From positions 1-29,455 of IMG/VR virus record IMGVR_UViG_3300036985_000961: DNA of 29,455 bases; one strand, written 5' to 3'. The stretch comes from a virus. The first letter of the stretch is position 1; each line of letters begins with the position of its first letter. The translations under genes were made by a program, and so were the position numbers. Shown here piece after piece: positions 8,505-15,018 of this stretch. Below the pieces are notes generated by a model, which saw only the letters and a list, made by a program, of their open reading frames with translations, was not told where the DNA came from and searched no databases.

Positions 8505-8743
8505 GACTATCACAACTAACACAAGAGCAAAAATTGACCTATGTAGGGCTACTTACTGAGGTGCAGAAAGACGAAATAATCGGACAACTTTACACGGATG
8601 ATTCTTACTTTAATCCTATTCAAGACAATTTAGACAACTGGATTATTTCAGTAGAGGAGATGGAGTTTTGTACGGTTGAGCAATTTATGTGGGTCAAAGA
8701 CCTTCCTTTAATCGAGTACGTTGCTAAGGTCGTAGAGTTATGA
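8501..8743 (+). CDS. Hypothetical protein between fibre and holin
   Basis: An 80-residue acidic, mostly helical protein that overlaps its neighbours by four bases on each side, so it belongs to the same operon. No signal peptide or membrane segment. It contains YFNPIQDNLDNWIISVEEME, which suggests a compact soluble fold. Its place directly after the receptor-binding candidate suggests a fibre chaperone or small tail part, but I do not recognise the family. Confidence 0.55.
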   Translation: MRLSQLTQEQKLTYVGLLTEVQKDEIIGQLYTDDSYFNPIQDNLDNWIISVEEMEFCTVEQFMWVKDLPLIEYVAKVVEL

Positions 8744-9153
8744 AGTATTTAATCACGGCACTCGTTGCTATCTACTCTTTCTTTGCGCCAATCCAAGTTA
8801 TCTTATTAGTTATCGGACTTGCTATTTTCATCGACACGTTTGTCGCTGTTCGTTTGACTACGGAAAAGTTTAGTAGTAGGAGACTTCGACAAGGGTTAGT
8901 TGGTAAGATGATCACATATCAAAGTGCCGTTATATTATTTTTCCTCATCGATTACGCAATGGTTAACGAAATGGTTAAGACCGTCTTTTCGGTGGACTAT
9001 ACGTTGACTAAATTAGTCGGTTTGTTCTTGGCATCCATCGAGGTAGTCAGCATTGACGAAAAAATCAGAGACAGATACGGTGATGATAAAGGTTTCATTG
9101 CTCGGTTCAAGAGGTTTATAACCAACGTAAAGAAGATAAAGGATAGTTTCTGA
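8740..9153 (+). CDS. Holin (phage holin family 4-like)
   Basis: A 137-residue membrane protein that should form the lysis holes in the inner membrane. Hydrophobic segments lie at about residues 2-18, 19-36, 60-78 and possibly 85-103 (KLVGLFLASIEVVSI). The motif ESI-like ASIEVVSIDEKI and the basic C-terminus (RFKRFITNVKKIKDSF) resemble holins of the toxin-secretion/phage lysis type (Phage_holin_4). It lies just before a spanin and an endolysin, which strongly supports a lysis role. Start ATG overlaps the previous gene by four bases. Confidence 0.8.
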   Translation: MKYLITALVAIYSFFAPIQVILLVIGLAIFIDTFVAVRLTTEKFSSRRLRQGLVGKMITYQSAVILFFLIDYAMVNEMVKTVFSVDYTLTKLVGLFLASIEVVSIDEKIRDRYGDDKGFIARFKRFITNVKKIKDSF

Positions 9154-9175
9154 TGGATTAAGCCGACATTTAATA

Positions 9176-9183
9176 TATTTTTG
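9176..9183 (+). promoter_or_regulatory. Weak candidate promoter -7 box before the spanin
   Basis: TATTTTTG fits the Bacteroidetes -7 consensus TAnnTTTG and lies 24 bases before the ATG at 9208. No convincing TTG element is seen about 19-21 bases upstream, so this is a low-confidence promoter that could give extra expression of the last lysis genes. Confidence 0.25.
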
Positions 9184-9207
9184 CGTATAAATTCCAAAAT
9201 AACATAG

Positions 9208-9666
9208 ATGAAATTCCTAATTTGCTTATTGATTTTAACGTCCTGCTCGGTTAATTACCACCTCAACAAAGCAATTAAAAAAGGTTATCGTTGCGACACT
9301 ATTAGCGACACTATCCGAATAACTAAAGTAGATAGTTTCCTTGTATGGAAACACGACACCACTTATTGGGTGAAGGTAGTAAGCTCAAAAGACACTATTA
9401 TCTATTACAAGACTTCCTACTATCCAAAAACACGCTACGAAGTTAGATTCGATTACAAGCGTTTTAACGACTCTTTACGTACAATTCGATTAATCTATAA
9501 GGACTCACTACGTAATGCGCTTAAAACGGCTAAAAATGACGTTAAACGTGAACGAGTAGTGCAACGCAACAAACCGCTAAGACAATTCAAACAACTATTT
9601 GTGATTTTAGGGTTTATCCTTACACTAATTTTTCTGTTTATTATCTTTAAAAAACGTGTACATTAG
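9208..9666 (+). CDS. Probable unimolecular spanin (u-spanin)
   Basis: A 152-residue protein with an N-terminal lipoprotein signal: a short hydrophobic stretch followed by the lipobox LTSC, with Cys13 as the lipidation site and Ser at +2. The C-terminus carries a single transmembrane segment at about residues 129-147 followed by KKRVH. The region between is charged and beta/coil-rich. An outer membrane lipid anchor plus a C-terminal inner membrane anchor in one chain is the layout of phage T1 gp11-type u-spanins, which fuse the two membranes in the last lysis step. Its position between holin and endolysin supports this. It implies a Gram-negative host. Confidence 0.7.
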   Translation: MKFLICLLILTSCSVNYHLNKAIKKGYRCDTISDTIRITKVDSFLVWKHDTTYWVKVVSSKDTIIYYKTSYYPKTRYEVRFDYKRFNDSLRTIRLIYKDSLRNALKTAKNDVKRERVVQRNKPLRQFKQLFVILGFILTLIFLFIIFKKRVH

Positions 9667-9681
9667 TCGAAAAAATTGACT

Positions 9682-10245
9682 ATGAACTTAGAAACGTACA
9701 TTAAATTTATTAAGAAATGGGAGGGCGGTCTTTCAGGTGACCCTTCGGACTCCTGCAGCGCGATGTATTGCCCCGTACTAAAAGACGGAAAGAAATACCA
9801 CACCAATATGGGTATATGTTACTCGTCTTGGGTAGGTATGTTCGGACACGACAACAACGTCCGCTTTCTAAATATGAACTCAGAAGATTGGTTTAAGATA
9901 TTTCGTAAAGGATATTGGGACAAGTGTCGAGCTGACGAGTTTAAATGCTTTTCAATCGGTGTAATTGTTACGGGTATGGCTTGGGGCTCAGGACAGCACC
10001 GCGCTATTATAACCCTCCAACAAGCGGTTAACAATTTAGGCAAACACGTAGTTGTTGATGGTGTTATTGGTAGTAAAACCTTGGCAGCCGCCAATGAGTT
10101 AGACGATCAGATTTTATTCGATGAACTTATCCGACTTCGGGAAGCATTTTTTATTGCCATTAGTAAGCCCGGAATGAAAAACTCTAAATACCGAAAGGGT
10201 TGGCTCAATAGACTAAGTGATTATTACGAAACCTTTAGACCTTGA
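9682..10245 (+). CDS. Endolysin, GH108-type muramidase with peptidoglycan-binding end
   Basis: A 187-residue enzyme starting at the ATG at 9682; a TTG two codons upstream (9676) is a less likely start. The N-terminus has KKWEGGLSGDPSDS with the expected catalytic Glu14, followed by YHTNMGICYSSW, the pattern of glycosyl hydrolase family 108 lysozymes in Bacteroidetes phages. The C-terminal half (LQQAVNNLG, VDGVIGSKTLAAAN and following) matches the PG_binding_3 domain that normally accompanies this family. No signal peptide is present, so release depends on the holin. The stop codon TGA overlaps the TTG start of the exonuclease. Confidence 0.85.
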   Translation: MNLETYIKFIKKWEGGLSGDPSDSCSAMYCPVLKDGKKYHTNMGICYSSWVGMFGHDNNVRFLNMNSEDWFKIFRKGYWDKCRADEFKCFSIGVIVTGMAWGSGQHRAIITLQQAVNNLGKHVVVDGVIGSKTLAAANELDDQILFDELIRLREAFFIAISKPGMKNSKYRKGWLNRLSDYYETFRP

Positions 10246-11015
10246 CACGCAAAAGACTATTTTTCGACTTGGAAACTTCGCCAAATATCGTCACATCGTG
10301 GCGGATTGGCTACAATCTAAACATTTCACCCGACAATATAATTCAGGAACGCGCTATTATTTGCGTGTGTTGGAAATGGGAAGGCGAAGACGAAGTACAC
10401 GCACTGACTTGGGACAAAAACCAAGACGACAAGACCCTATTAAAGAAATTTATTAAGGAACTCAATAAAGCCGACGAGGTAATCGGTCACAACGGGGATA
10501 GGTTCGACATTAAATGGCTGCGCACACGCTGCATTTACCACGACGTTGATATGTTTCCCACGTACCGCACCATTGACACGCTTAAATTCGCTAAAAGTGG
10601 GTTCTATTTTAATTCTAATAAGTTGGACTACATTAGTAAGTTCTTGGGAGTGGGTGCAAAGTCGGACACTGGAGGTTTCCAAACGTGGAAGGATATACTA
10701 TTTGATAAATGTGAGGTGGCACTTGATCGTATGGTCGAGTATTGTAAAAACGATGTCGTAATTTTAGAAAAGGTTTACGACAAGCTACGGCCTTACTCAA
10801 AGCACAAAGTCAACTACGCTACATTACGAGGTGGTGATCGTTGGAACTGCCCTAACTGCGGCACTGAAGACGTGAAACTTCGCAAGACCTACACAACTGC
10901 TGCGGGTACAATTATGCACTCGTTAGGATGTAAGGCGGGATGTCGTTCGGCTTACTCGGTAAACAATAAAGTTTATATTGATTGGATTAAGCACAAAATG
11001 ATAAATAATATATAG
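10242..11015 (+). CDS. DEDD-family 3'-5' exonuclease with zinc ribbon
   Basis: A 257-residue protein starting with TTG in a TTGA overlap with the endolysin stop. The RNase H-fold exonuclease motifs are visible: FFDLET (Asp9, Glu11), IGHNGDRFD (Asp86 or Asp89) and YCKND (Tyr167, Asp171). This set is that of the DEDDy group, found in polymerase proofreading domains and stand-alone nucleases. The C-terminus has Cys203-x2-Cys206 and Cys230-x3-Cys234, a likely zinc ribbon for nucleic acid binding. No polymerase domain is present, so it is a stand-alone nuclease probably used in DNA replication, repair or host DNA breakdown. It is read from the lysis side but functionally opens the DNA region. Confidence 0.75.
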   Translation: MTRKRLFFDLETSPNIVTSWRIGYNLNISPDNIIQERAIICVCWKWEGEDEVHALTWDKNQDDKTLLKKFIKELNKADEVIGHNGDRFDIKWLRTRCIYHDVDMFPTYRTIDTLKFAKSGFYFNSNKLDYISKFLGVGAKSDTGGFQTWKDILFDKCEVALDRMVEYCKNDVVILEKVYDKLRPYSKHKVNYATLRGGDRWNCPNCGTEDVKLRKTYTTAAGTIMHSLGCKAGCRSAYSVNNKVYIDWIKHKMINNI

Positions 11016-11051
11016 TATATTTGTCTACTTCTTTTTCAGGTTAGGTTTAGA

Positions 11052-11086
11052 ATGGGGCTTTCTTTCGGGTTAGCCCTGTTTTTTTT
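11052..11086 (+). terminator. Intrinsic terminator at the end of the late/lysis unit
   Basis: GGGGCT at 11054-11059 pairs with AGCCCT at 11072-11077 (one G-U pair), followed by TG and eight T residues (11079-11086). It closes the unit that ends with the exonuclease. Confidence 0.75.
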
Positions 11087-11116
11087 GTCACACATTTACC
11101 CTAAGTTTGTGACAAA
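11084..11116. repeat. Perfect 9-bp inverted repeat, candidate operator or origin dyad
   Basis: TTTGTCACA at 11084-11092 and its exact reverse complement TGTGACAAA at 11108-11116 are separated by 15 bases. The left arm begins inside the T-run of the terminator. The symmetry could serve a dimeric DNA-binding protein or an origin, or act as a second hairpin. Confidence 0.5.
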
Positions 11117-11248
11117 TGTCCAGTTTTTTAAGCATTGAACTTGACAAAATGCAAATTCCGAAAAGTTTTTTTTCACTCTGAAACCCTTACCACCATTGAG
11201 TTCTTAAATAAACTTTAATTTATTTTGTTAAAAAAGTGTGCAAAAGTA

Positions 11249-11278
11249 TTGCGTATTAAAAATAATGCAGTACATTTG
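11249..11278 (+). promoter_or_regulatory. Early promoter (Bacteroidetes type)
   Basis: TTG at 11249-11251 and TACATTTG at 11271-11278, separated by 19 bases, match the Bacteroidetes -33/-7 consensus (TTG and TAnnTTTG). The spacer contains GTATTAAAAATAA, repeated at the 15.9 kb promoter. The first ATG lies 35 bases downstream at 11314. Confidence 0.75.
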
Positions 11279-11313
11279 TAAGGTCAATAAGGCACAAACG
11301 AAAAAAAAGAAGA

Positions 11314-11427
11314 ATGAAAAACTTAATCCTTTACTTCACACCACGCAACGCAGACGAGCGTAACTCCTTAGGAGGTCTTGTAGTCGGCATCTTAGTAATC
11401 ACTTTAATTATCACTTTAATACCTTAA
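11314..11427 (+). CDS. Small membrane protein, first early gene
   Basis: A 37-residue protein: a polar N-terminus MKNLILYFTPRNADERNS, then one hydrophobic segment of about 18 residues (GGLVVGILVITLIITLIP). It is the first reading frame after the 11249-11278 promoter and its ATG follows an A-rich leader. A single-span peptide as the first early gene could act on the host membrane, for example in superinfection exclusion, but nothing in the sequence proves this. Confidence 0.55.
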   Translation: MKNLILYFTPRNADERNSLGGLVVGILVITLIITLIP

Positions 11428-11430
11428 ATT

Positions 11431-11646
11431 ATGACAACTTACGAATTTAAACAATCAGTAATTATCGAGCGCAAACAAGAGAAAATTGAAGCACTTATTG
11501 AGGGCTACAAAGAAATAATGCGCCAACTACAACACAACCAAAAGTTCGCAAAGACGGACGCAGAAAGTATGGCTTATTATACAGCTCGTAATATAGTCGA
11601 AGAAACAATGATTGAGATAGCAGACATTAACGTAACCGATATTTAA
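11431..11646 (+). CDS. Hypothetical helical protein
   Basis: A 71-residue, charged protein that reads as helices, with a probable coiled coil over residues 10-40 (IIERKQEKIEALIEGYKEIMRQL). It starts three bases after the previous stop, so it is in the same early operon. No known motif; family not recognised. Confidence 0.6.
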   Translation: MTTYEFKQSVIIERKQEKIEALIEGYKEIMRQLQHNQKFAKTDAESMAYYTARNIVEETMIEIADINVTDI

Positions 11647-11647
11647 G

Positions 11648-11821
11648 ATGTTTGAAGAAGTAATTTTAAGATGTGACTATTGCCGAGGAACAGGAATTGG
11701 CGAATATGTAACTGAATACGGTCCTTGGGGACGAGAAGTAAAAGAAACCTGCCACGAATGCGAAGGAGACGGAATGATAACCAAAATAATCGAAATCGAA
11801 TATGAAGAAGAACAAGATTAA
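11648..11821 (+). CDS. Small DnaJ-type zinc-finger protein
   Basis: A 57-residue acidic protein with two paired cysteine motifs: CDYCRGTGIG (Cys9, Cys12) and CHECEGDGM (Cys35, Cys38). The CxxCxGxG form is that of the DnaJ cysteine-rich zinc-binding repeat. Only one zinc site is present and no J-domain. Such miniature proteins occur in many phages and may bind protein or nucleic acid. It begins one base after the previous stop and overlaps the next gene by 20 bases. The function is unknown. Confidence 0.65.
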   Translation: MFEEVILRCDYCRGTGIGEYVTEYGPWGREVKETCHECEGDGMITKIIEIEYEEEQD

Positions 11822-11957
11822 GTGCAACATAACGCACTTTCAGGAGCAATTAAAACGACAGTTGGCAATAACCCACGGAGATCGTAAGAACTGGTGGACA
11901 AACTACAACGCAGAATTAGTGAACCGAATAAGTGAAATTAAAAAAGCGACTTTATGA
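11802..11957 (+). CDS. Small basic hypothetical protein
   Basis: A 51-residue basic protein (MKKNKIKCNITHFQEQLKRQ at the start; DRKNWWTNYNAELVNRI in the middle). It overlaps the zinc-finger gene by 20 bases and the next gene by four (ATGA), typical of packed phage operons. The basic charge suggests nucleic acid contact; family not recognised. Confidence 0.55.
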   Translation: MKKNKIKCNITHFQEQLKRQLAITHGDRKNWWTNYNAELVNRISEIKKATL

Positions 11958-12334
11958 AAGCAAACGAATTTAGAATAGGAAATTTTATAAAATACAAGAA
12001 CATTGCGTTTCAATGCGACCTTGAAGATTTAATTGTTATTCGTGATTTTGAAGACCACCATTACAGTTATGTTGAACTTAACGAAGAATGGTTTTTAAAG
12101 TTAGGGTTTCAATTAGAAAATAACGAATGCGAAGAAATGAATTATTTTTGGTGGTATTTAGATGAATTAGAAATAAGCGTTTTTAAAATTGCCAATAGAG
12201 TTAGTTATTGTTATGAAGATAATTATGGTATTTCACCAATGATTAAATATGTTCACGAATTACAAAACATTTATTATGCTTTATTTGAAGAAGAAATGAG
12301 CATTGAAAAGACGAAAAAAGAAAGAATTTTTTAA
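11954..12334 (+). CDS. Conserved Bacteroidetes phage protein, function unknown
   Basis: A 126-residue protein with the pattern FRIGNFIKYKN near the start and YVHELQNIYYALFEEEMSI near the end. I recognise this combination from small proteins common in Bacteroidetes phages and prophages that are annotated only as hypothetical. The composition is acidic and aromatic-rich, suggesting a soluble alpha/beta fold. Codons are more AT-rich than in the flanking genes. It starts in a four-base overlap. Confidence 0.6.
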   Translation: MKANEFRIGNFIKYKNIAFQCDLEDLIVIRDFEDHHYSYVELNEEWFLKLGFQLENNECEEMNYFWWYLDELEISVFKIANRVSYCYEDNYGISPMIKYVHELQNIYYALFEEEMSIEKTKKERIF

Positions 12335-12344
12335 ACACGAACCT

Positions 12345-12488
12345 ATGAGATGGAAAGTAACTTACAAGGGCTACGCTCACAAAACTTGGATTGAGATGTA
12401 CAAGATCGTGACAGCCAACAGCAAGGAAGACGCAATCAAAAAAGCCGACCTTTGGGAAGGTGTAATTTTAAAAGTTGAGATGATATGA
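12345..12488 (+). CDS. Small hypothetical protein
   Basis: A 47-residue protein starting at the ATG at 12345 (a TTG at 12303 lies inside the previous gene and is unlikely). It reads as two beta strands, an alpha helix and a strand (WKVTYKGYAHK, MYKIVTANSKEDAIKKADLW, VILKVEMI), similar to small DpnD/PcfM-like or ubiquitous phage proteins with an A-(S/N)S-x-E-(D/E)A-I motif. The stop overlaps the next start by four bases. Confidence 0.55.
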   Translation: MRWKVTYKGYAHKTWIEMYKIVTANSKEDAIKKADLWEGVILKVEMI

Positions 12489-12739
12489 CCAACGACATTA
12501 AACTAATAGCAGCGACCTCAATCCTCCCGGTACTTGCTGACTTCCTCGAAGATCTAAACGAAGACAAAGCGTTTAGAACCGATATGAAAATGGCAACGCT
12601 AAACCTCATCGGACAAATACGAAAACTCGATGAAAGGATAATGAAGAACGCAAGTAACGAGACAAGCGAACAACAGGTAAACATTCAAATAGCATTCAGA
12701 CAATGGATAAAATCGGCACAACCTACGGACGAAAACTAA
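12485..12739 (+). CDS. Hypothetical helical protein upstream of the DnaA-like gene
   Basis: An 84-residue, mostly helical and acidic protein (ILPVLADFLEDLNEDKAF, MATLNLIGQIRKLDERIMK). It starts in an ATGA overlap and its end overlaps the start of the DnaA-like gene by 37 bases. Its position makes a role in replication plausible, but no motif supports a specific function. Confidence 0.55.
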   Translation: MTNDIKLIAATSILPVLADFLEDLNEDKAFRTDMKMATLNLIGQIRKLDERIMKNASNETSEQQVNIQIAFRQWIKSAQPTDEN

Positions 12740-13146
12740 GCTACATAAAGAAGAAACTACCTAAGCGGAACTTTTACACTATGCACGAGTTTTACTTGAT
12801 TTGTCCGTACTCACACGAGGAGTTGAAGATACCTAACCGAAGCCGAGATATAATGCAATGGAGGCAGTTAGGAATGGTTTGGTCGTGTTTATCAGGCAAC
12901 TCACTTGTTGAGTCGGGTCGTATGTTCGGCAAAGACCACGCAACGGTTGTTTACTCGCAGGAGATGATCGTGTACGCATTAGACGGCTTTCACCCACTAC
13001 TCAACGAGAAACTTCAAGACGTACTGGAGTGCATCGAAATAGCCCAAACCGAAGCGAAGGACTTTAATACGTCGTTGATAATTTCGAGTAGGCACATTGA
13101 AAGATTGTTAATAAATAAATATAAAAGAATTAACCAAATGAAATAG
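12703..13146 (+). CDS. Stand-alone DnaA domain IV-like DNA-binding protein
   Basis: A 147-residue protein whose residues about 45-90 match the DNA-binding domain IV of the bacterial initiator DnaA. Visible are RSRDIMQWRQLGMV, then SGNSLVESGRMFGKDHATV, which parallels the DnaA signature FGGRDHTTV (here Phe75, Asp78, His79, Thr81, Val82). The AAA+ domain of DnaA is absent. The protein probably binds double-stranded DNA at an origin or operator; a non-coding, structured segment follows directly (13147-13279), then replication genes. The start at 12703 overlaps the previous gene by 37 bases; ATG at 12781 is a shorter alternative that keeps the domain. Regulation of host initiation by competing for DnaA boxes is another possibility. 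Confidence 0.7.
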   Translation: MDKIGTTYGRKLSYIKKKLPKRNFYTMHEFYLICPYSHEELKIPNRSRDIMQWRQLGMVWSCLSGNSLVESGRMFGKDHATVVYSQEMIVYALDGFHPLLNEKLQDVLECIEIAQTEAKDFNTSLIISSRHIERLLINKYKRINQMK

Positions 13147-13173
13147 GTAATACTTATATTTATAGACAAGTTC

Positions 13174-13255
13174 GCTTCCACATTATAGAACTTTAAGGTG
13201 TTATTTAGCCCTATTAATCAGTAGCGACGTGGAAGCCGTGAAAGTTAATGGGGCT
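13174..13255 (+). ncRNA. Candidate pseudoknot RNA overlapping a terminator
   Basis: Two stems interleave. Stem A: GCTTCCAC (13174-13181) with GTGGAAGC (13229-13236), 8 perfect pairs. Stem B: AGCCCTATTAA (13207-13217) with TTAATGGGGCT (13245-13255), 11 pairs with one G-U. The 3' half of stem A lies in the loop of stem B, giving an H-type pseudoknot order. It sits between the DnaA-like gene and the next replication gene, with a weak TATATTTA box at 13155-13162. It could be an attenuator, a small RNA or a DNA-level binding site. Confidence 0.4.
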
Positions 13256-13260
13256 TTTTT
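13207..13260 (+). terminator. Intrinsic terminator before the DUF6291-like gene
   Basis: An 11-bp stem (13207-13217 with 13245-13255) with a 27-nt loop, followed by T residues to 13260. The loop is longer than usual and carries GTGGAAGC, which can pair upstream. No clear promoter lies between it and the ATG at 13280, so downstream genes depend on readthrough. Confidence 0.65.
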
Positions 13261-13279
13261 ATTGACTAAATTTTAGAAA

Positions 13280-13873
13280 ATGGGTAAAGAAAAAGGTAGG
13301 GAAACAATGATTGTATATCGGTCATTCTTTGAGTCCCTGAAAGGTTGTGAAAAGGAAGTACAAGCAGACGTTTGGAATGCCATTTTTGAAATGGGTTTTA
13401 ATCAAAAGGAAGTTGAACTGGATGGATTAAGTAAAACACTTTGGTTGCTTATTAAGCCACAAATAGAAGCAAACTTAAAGCGGTTCTTAAACGGGAGCAA
13501 ACCAAAACAAAAGCAAAACGTAAGCGAAACGGAAGCAAAAACGAAGCAAGAACGAAGCGAAAGTGAAGCTAATAACAATAACAATAAGAATAACAATAAT
13601 ATAACACGCACACCTTCTAAAAATAAACAACCCTTTTTGGAGGAAGTTATATCTTACTTTAATGAAAACAACTATACAACCGAAAGTGCAACCAAAGCAT
13701 TTAATTACTACCACCCTGAATGGAAAGACTCCCAAGGTAAACGAGTGTTAAACTGGAAGCAGAAAATGCGTGGTGTTTGGTTTAAAGATGAGAACCTAAT
13801 TAAAGGTGACGAAGATTTAACACTTGACCAACAACTTTACCGCAACGTAATGGCACAAATCAACAACCGATGA
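13280..13873 (+). CDS. DUF6291-like protein, probable replication initiation/helicase loader
   Basis: A 197-residue protein. Residues 10-65 (IVYRSFFESLKGCEKEVQAD, WLLIKPQIEANLKRFLNGSK) match the DUF6291-type domain found at the start of replication genes in Bacteroidetes phages. A low-complexity linker rich in Q, E, K and N (about 70-110) follows. The C-terminal part (FLEEVISYFNEN, FNYYHPEWKDSQGKRVLNWK, KMRGVWFKD) resembles the end domain of phage replication proteins of the DnaT/DnaD sort. It overlaps the helicase gene by four bases, so a loader or initiator role is likely. An internal ATG at 13307 (residue 10) is an alternative start. Confidence 0.6.
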   Translation: MGKEKGRETMIVYRSFFESLKGCEKEVQADVWNAIFEMGFNQKEVELDGLSKTLWLLIKPQIEANLKRFLNGSKPKQKQNVSETEAKTKQERSESEANNNNNKNNNNITRTPSKNKQPFLEEVISYFNENNYTTESATKAFNYYHPEWKDSQGKRVLNWKQKMRGVWFKDENLIKGDEDLTLDQQLYRNVMAQINNR

Positions 13874-14745
13874 ATAGTACACTTAAATACCTTTTCGATT
13901 ATAAAGACGGACTCATAAAACAAGGGTTAGGGTTGGATATTGAGTTAGACAACTACCTTCGGTTTAAACCTAAGCAGTTAAACATTATTCTCGGACACGA
14001 CAATGTAGGTAAAACCTATTGGATTAATTGGTATTTCCTTGCACTTACCTCAAAGCACGGTTTAAAGTGGTGCATATGGTCGGGTGAAAATCAAAGCGGT
14101 CAAATTATGCGAGATTTAATTCAAATGTATTCGGGTACTTCCTACAAGAAATTAACGAAGTCTGAAATTCAGCAGTATTATTTGGTACTTGAACCATACT
14201 TTACGTTTATTCCTAACGACAAGCTATACACACCTGAAGAGTTGTTAAGCATCTTTGAAAATACGGACTGCAACGCTTGTTTAATTGACCCCTTCACGGG
14301 ACTTGACCGCCAAATGGGTTACGAAGCAAACTACCGCTTTCTAAATATGGCACGTCAGTTTTGTAATACTACGGGAAAGACCATCTACATAAACACTCAC
14401 CCAACTTCCGAAAGTGGACGAAGTGGAATGCTGTACGGAGACGACCAAAAAGAATGGAAAGGTCACCTAAAACCACCATTGAAAGACCACATTGAAGGTG
14501 GTAAGGCATTTTTGAATAGGTGCGACGATATGTTAGTTGTTCACCGCTTAGTAAAACACGAAACAATGAAGTATGAAACGATGATAAGCATTGAAAAGGT
14601 CAAAGACACCGACACTGGAGGAAGACAAACCACGCTAAACCTGCCCGTAATGTTTAACTTTAACTCTGGGTTGGGCTTTAAATGCGGAAGCGTTGACCCA
14701 ATCAAACGAAACAAACCAAATACTAACAACGATTTACCTTTTTAA
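13870..14745 (+). CDS. RecA-fold ATPase, probable replicative DNA helicase
   Basis: A 291-residue protein with a Walker A motif GHDNVGKT (residues 42-49, Lys48), a following IWSGENQSGQIMRD segment with the likely catalytic Glu73, and a Walker B strand CLIDPF (Asp140). These are arranged as in AAA_25/DnaB-like RecA-fold helicases, without the N-terminal primase-binding domain of full DnaB. It likely unwinds phage DNA at the fork, loaded by the product of the preceding gene. The C-terminus ends in NNDLPF, closely resembling the DDLPF-type tip of bacterial SSB proteins. The next gene starts right after the stop. Confidence 0.75.
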   Translation: MNSTLKYLFDYKDGLIKQGLGLDIELDNYLRFKPKQLNIILGHDNVGKTYWINWYFLALTSKHGLKWCIWSGENQSGQIMRDLIQMYSGTSYKKLTKSEIQQYYLVLEPYFTFIPNDKLYTPEELLSIFENTDCNACLIDPFTGLDRQMGYEANYRFLNMARQFCNTTGKTIYINTHPTSESGRSGMLYGDDQKEWKGHLKPPLKDHIEGGKAFLNRCDDMLVVHRLVKHETMKYETMISIEKVKDTDTGGRQTTLNLPVMFNFNSGLGFKCGSVDPIKRNKPNTNNDLPF

Positions 14746-15018
14746 ATGAAAGATTTAGACATATTAACCGCACAAATTAACCTGCAAACCCTCGACAAGG
14801 CATTGACTTTGAGTATTGATGACTTGAAAGCAAAACACTCGCACCGGGTAGACTTGATTAAGCCGATGGAAACACGGCAAATGGAACTAAAAGAAGCTAT
14901 GCTAACATTTTACCGAGTATGCGAAGACCACAAGCAAGTGATAAAAAAGGTTTATGCGCTGCACGAAGAGAATTTGAGATTGAAGACTGAAAACACGGAA
15001 CTAAAAAAGTTTATATGA
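14746..15018 (+). CDS. Coiled-coil hypothetical protein
   Basis: A 90-residue protein that is almost entirely helical, with a probable coiled coil over residues 65-90 (HEENLRLKTENTELKKF has a leucine-type heptad). It follows the helicase stop with no gap and overlaps the next gene by four bases. A helper role in replication is possible; family not recognised. Confidence 0.6.
   Translation: MKDLDILTAQINLQTLDKALTLSIDDLKAKHSHRVDLIKPMETRQMELKEAMLTFYRVCEDHKQVIKKVYALHEENLRLKTENTELKKFI

Larger units (their letters stand above)
11016..11313. other. Main non-coding region, candidate regulatory/origin segment
   Basis: About 298 bp without a credible gene. In order it holds a TATATTTG box (11017-11024), a terminator hairpin (11054-11086), a perfect inverted repeat TTTGTCACA/TGTGACAAA (11084-11116), a strongly AT-rich stretch (about 11195-11270) and the promoter at 11249-11278. 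This mix of dyad, AT-rich DNA and promoter between the lysis and early genes is typical of a phage control region and possible replication origin, but no iterons or DnaA boxes were seen. Confidence 0.5.

Noticed and set aside
10217-10456. 79-residue frame overlapping the exonuclease start
   Set aside because: It runs inside the exonuclease in another frame, which carries the conserved FFDLET motif.
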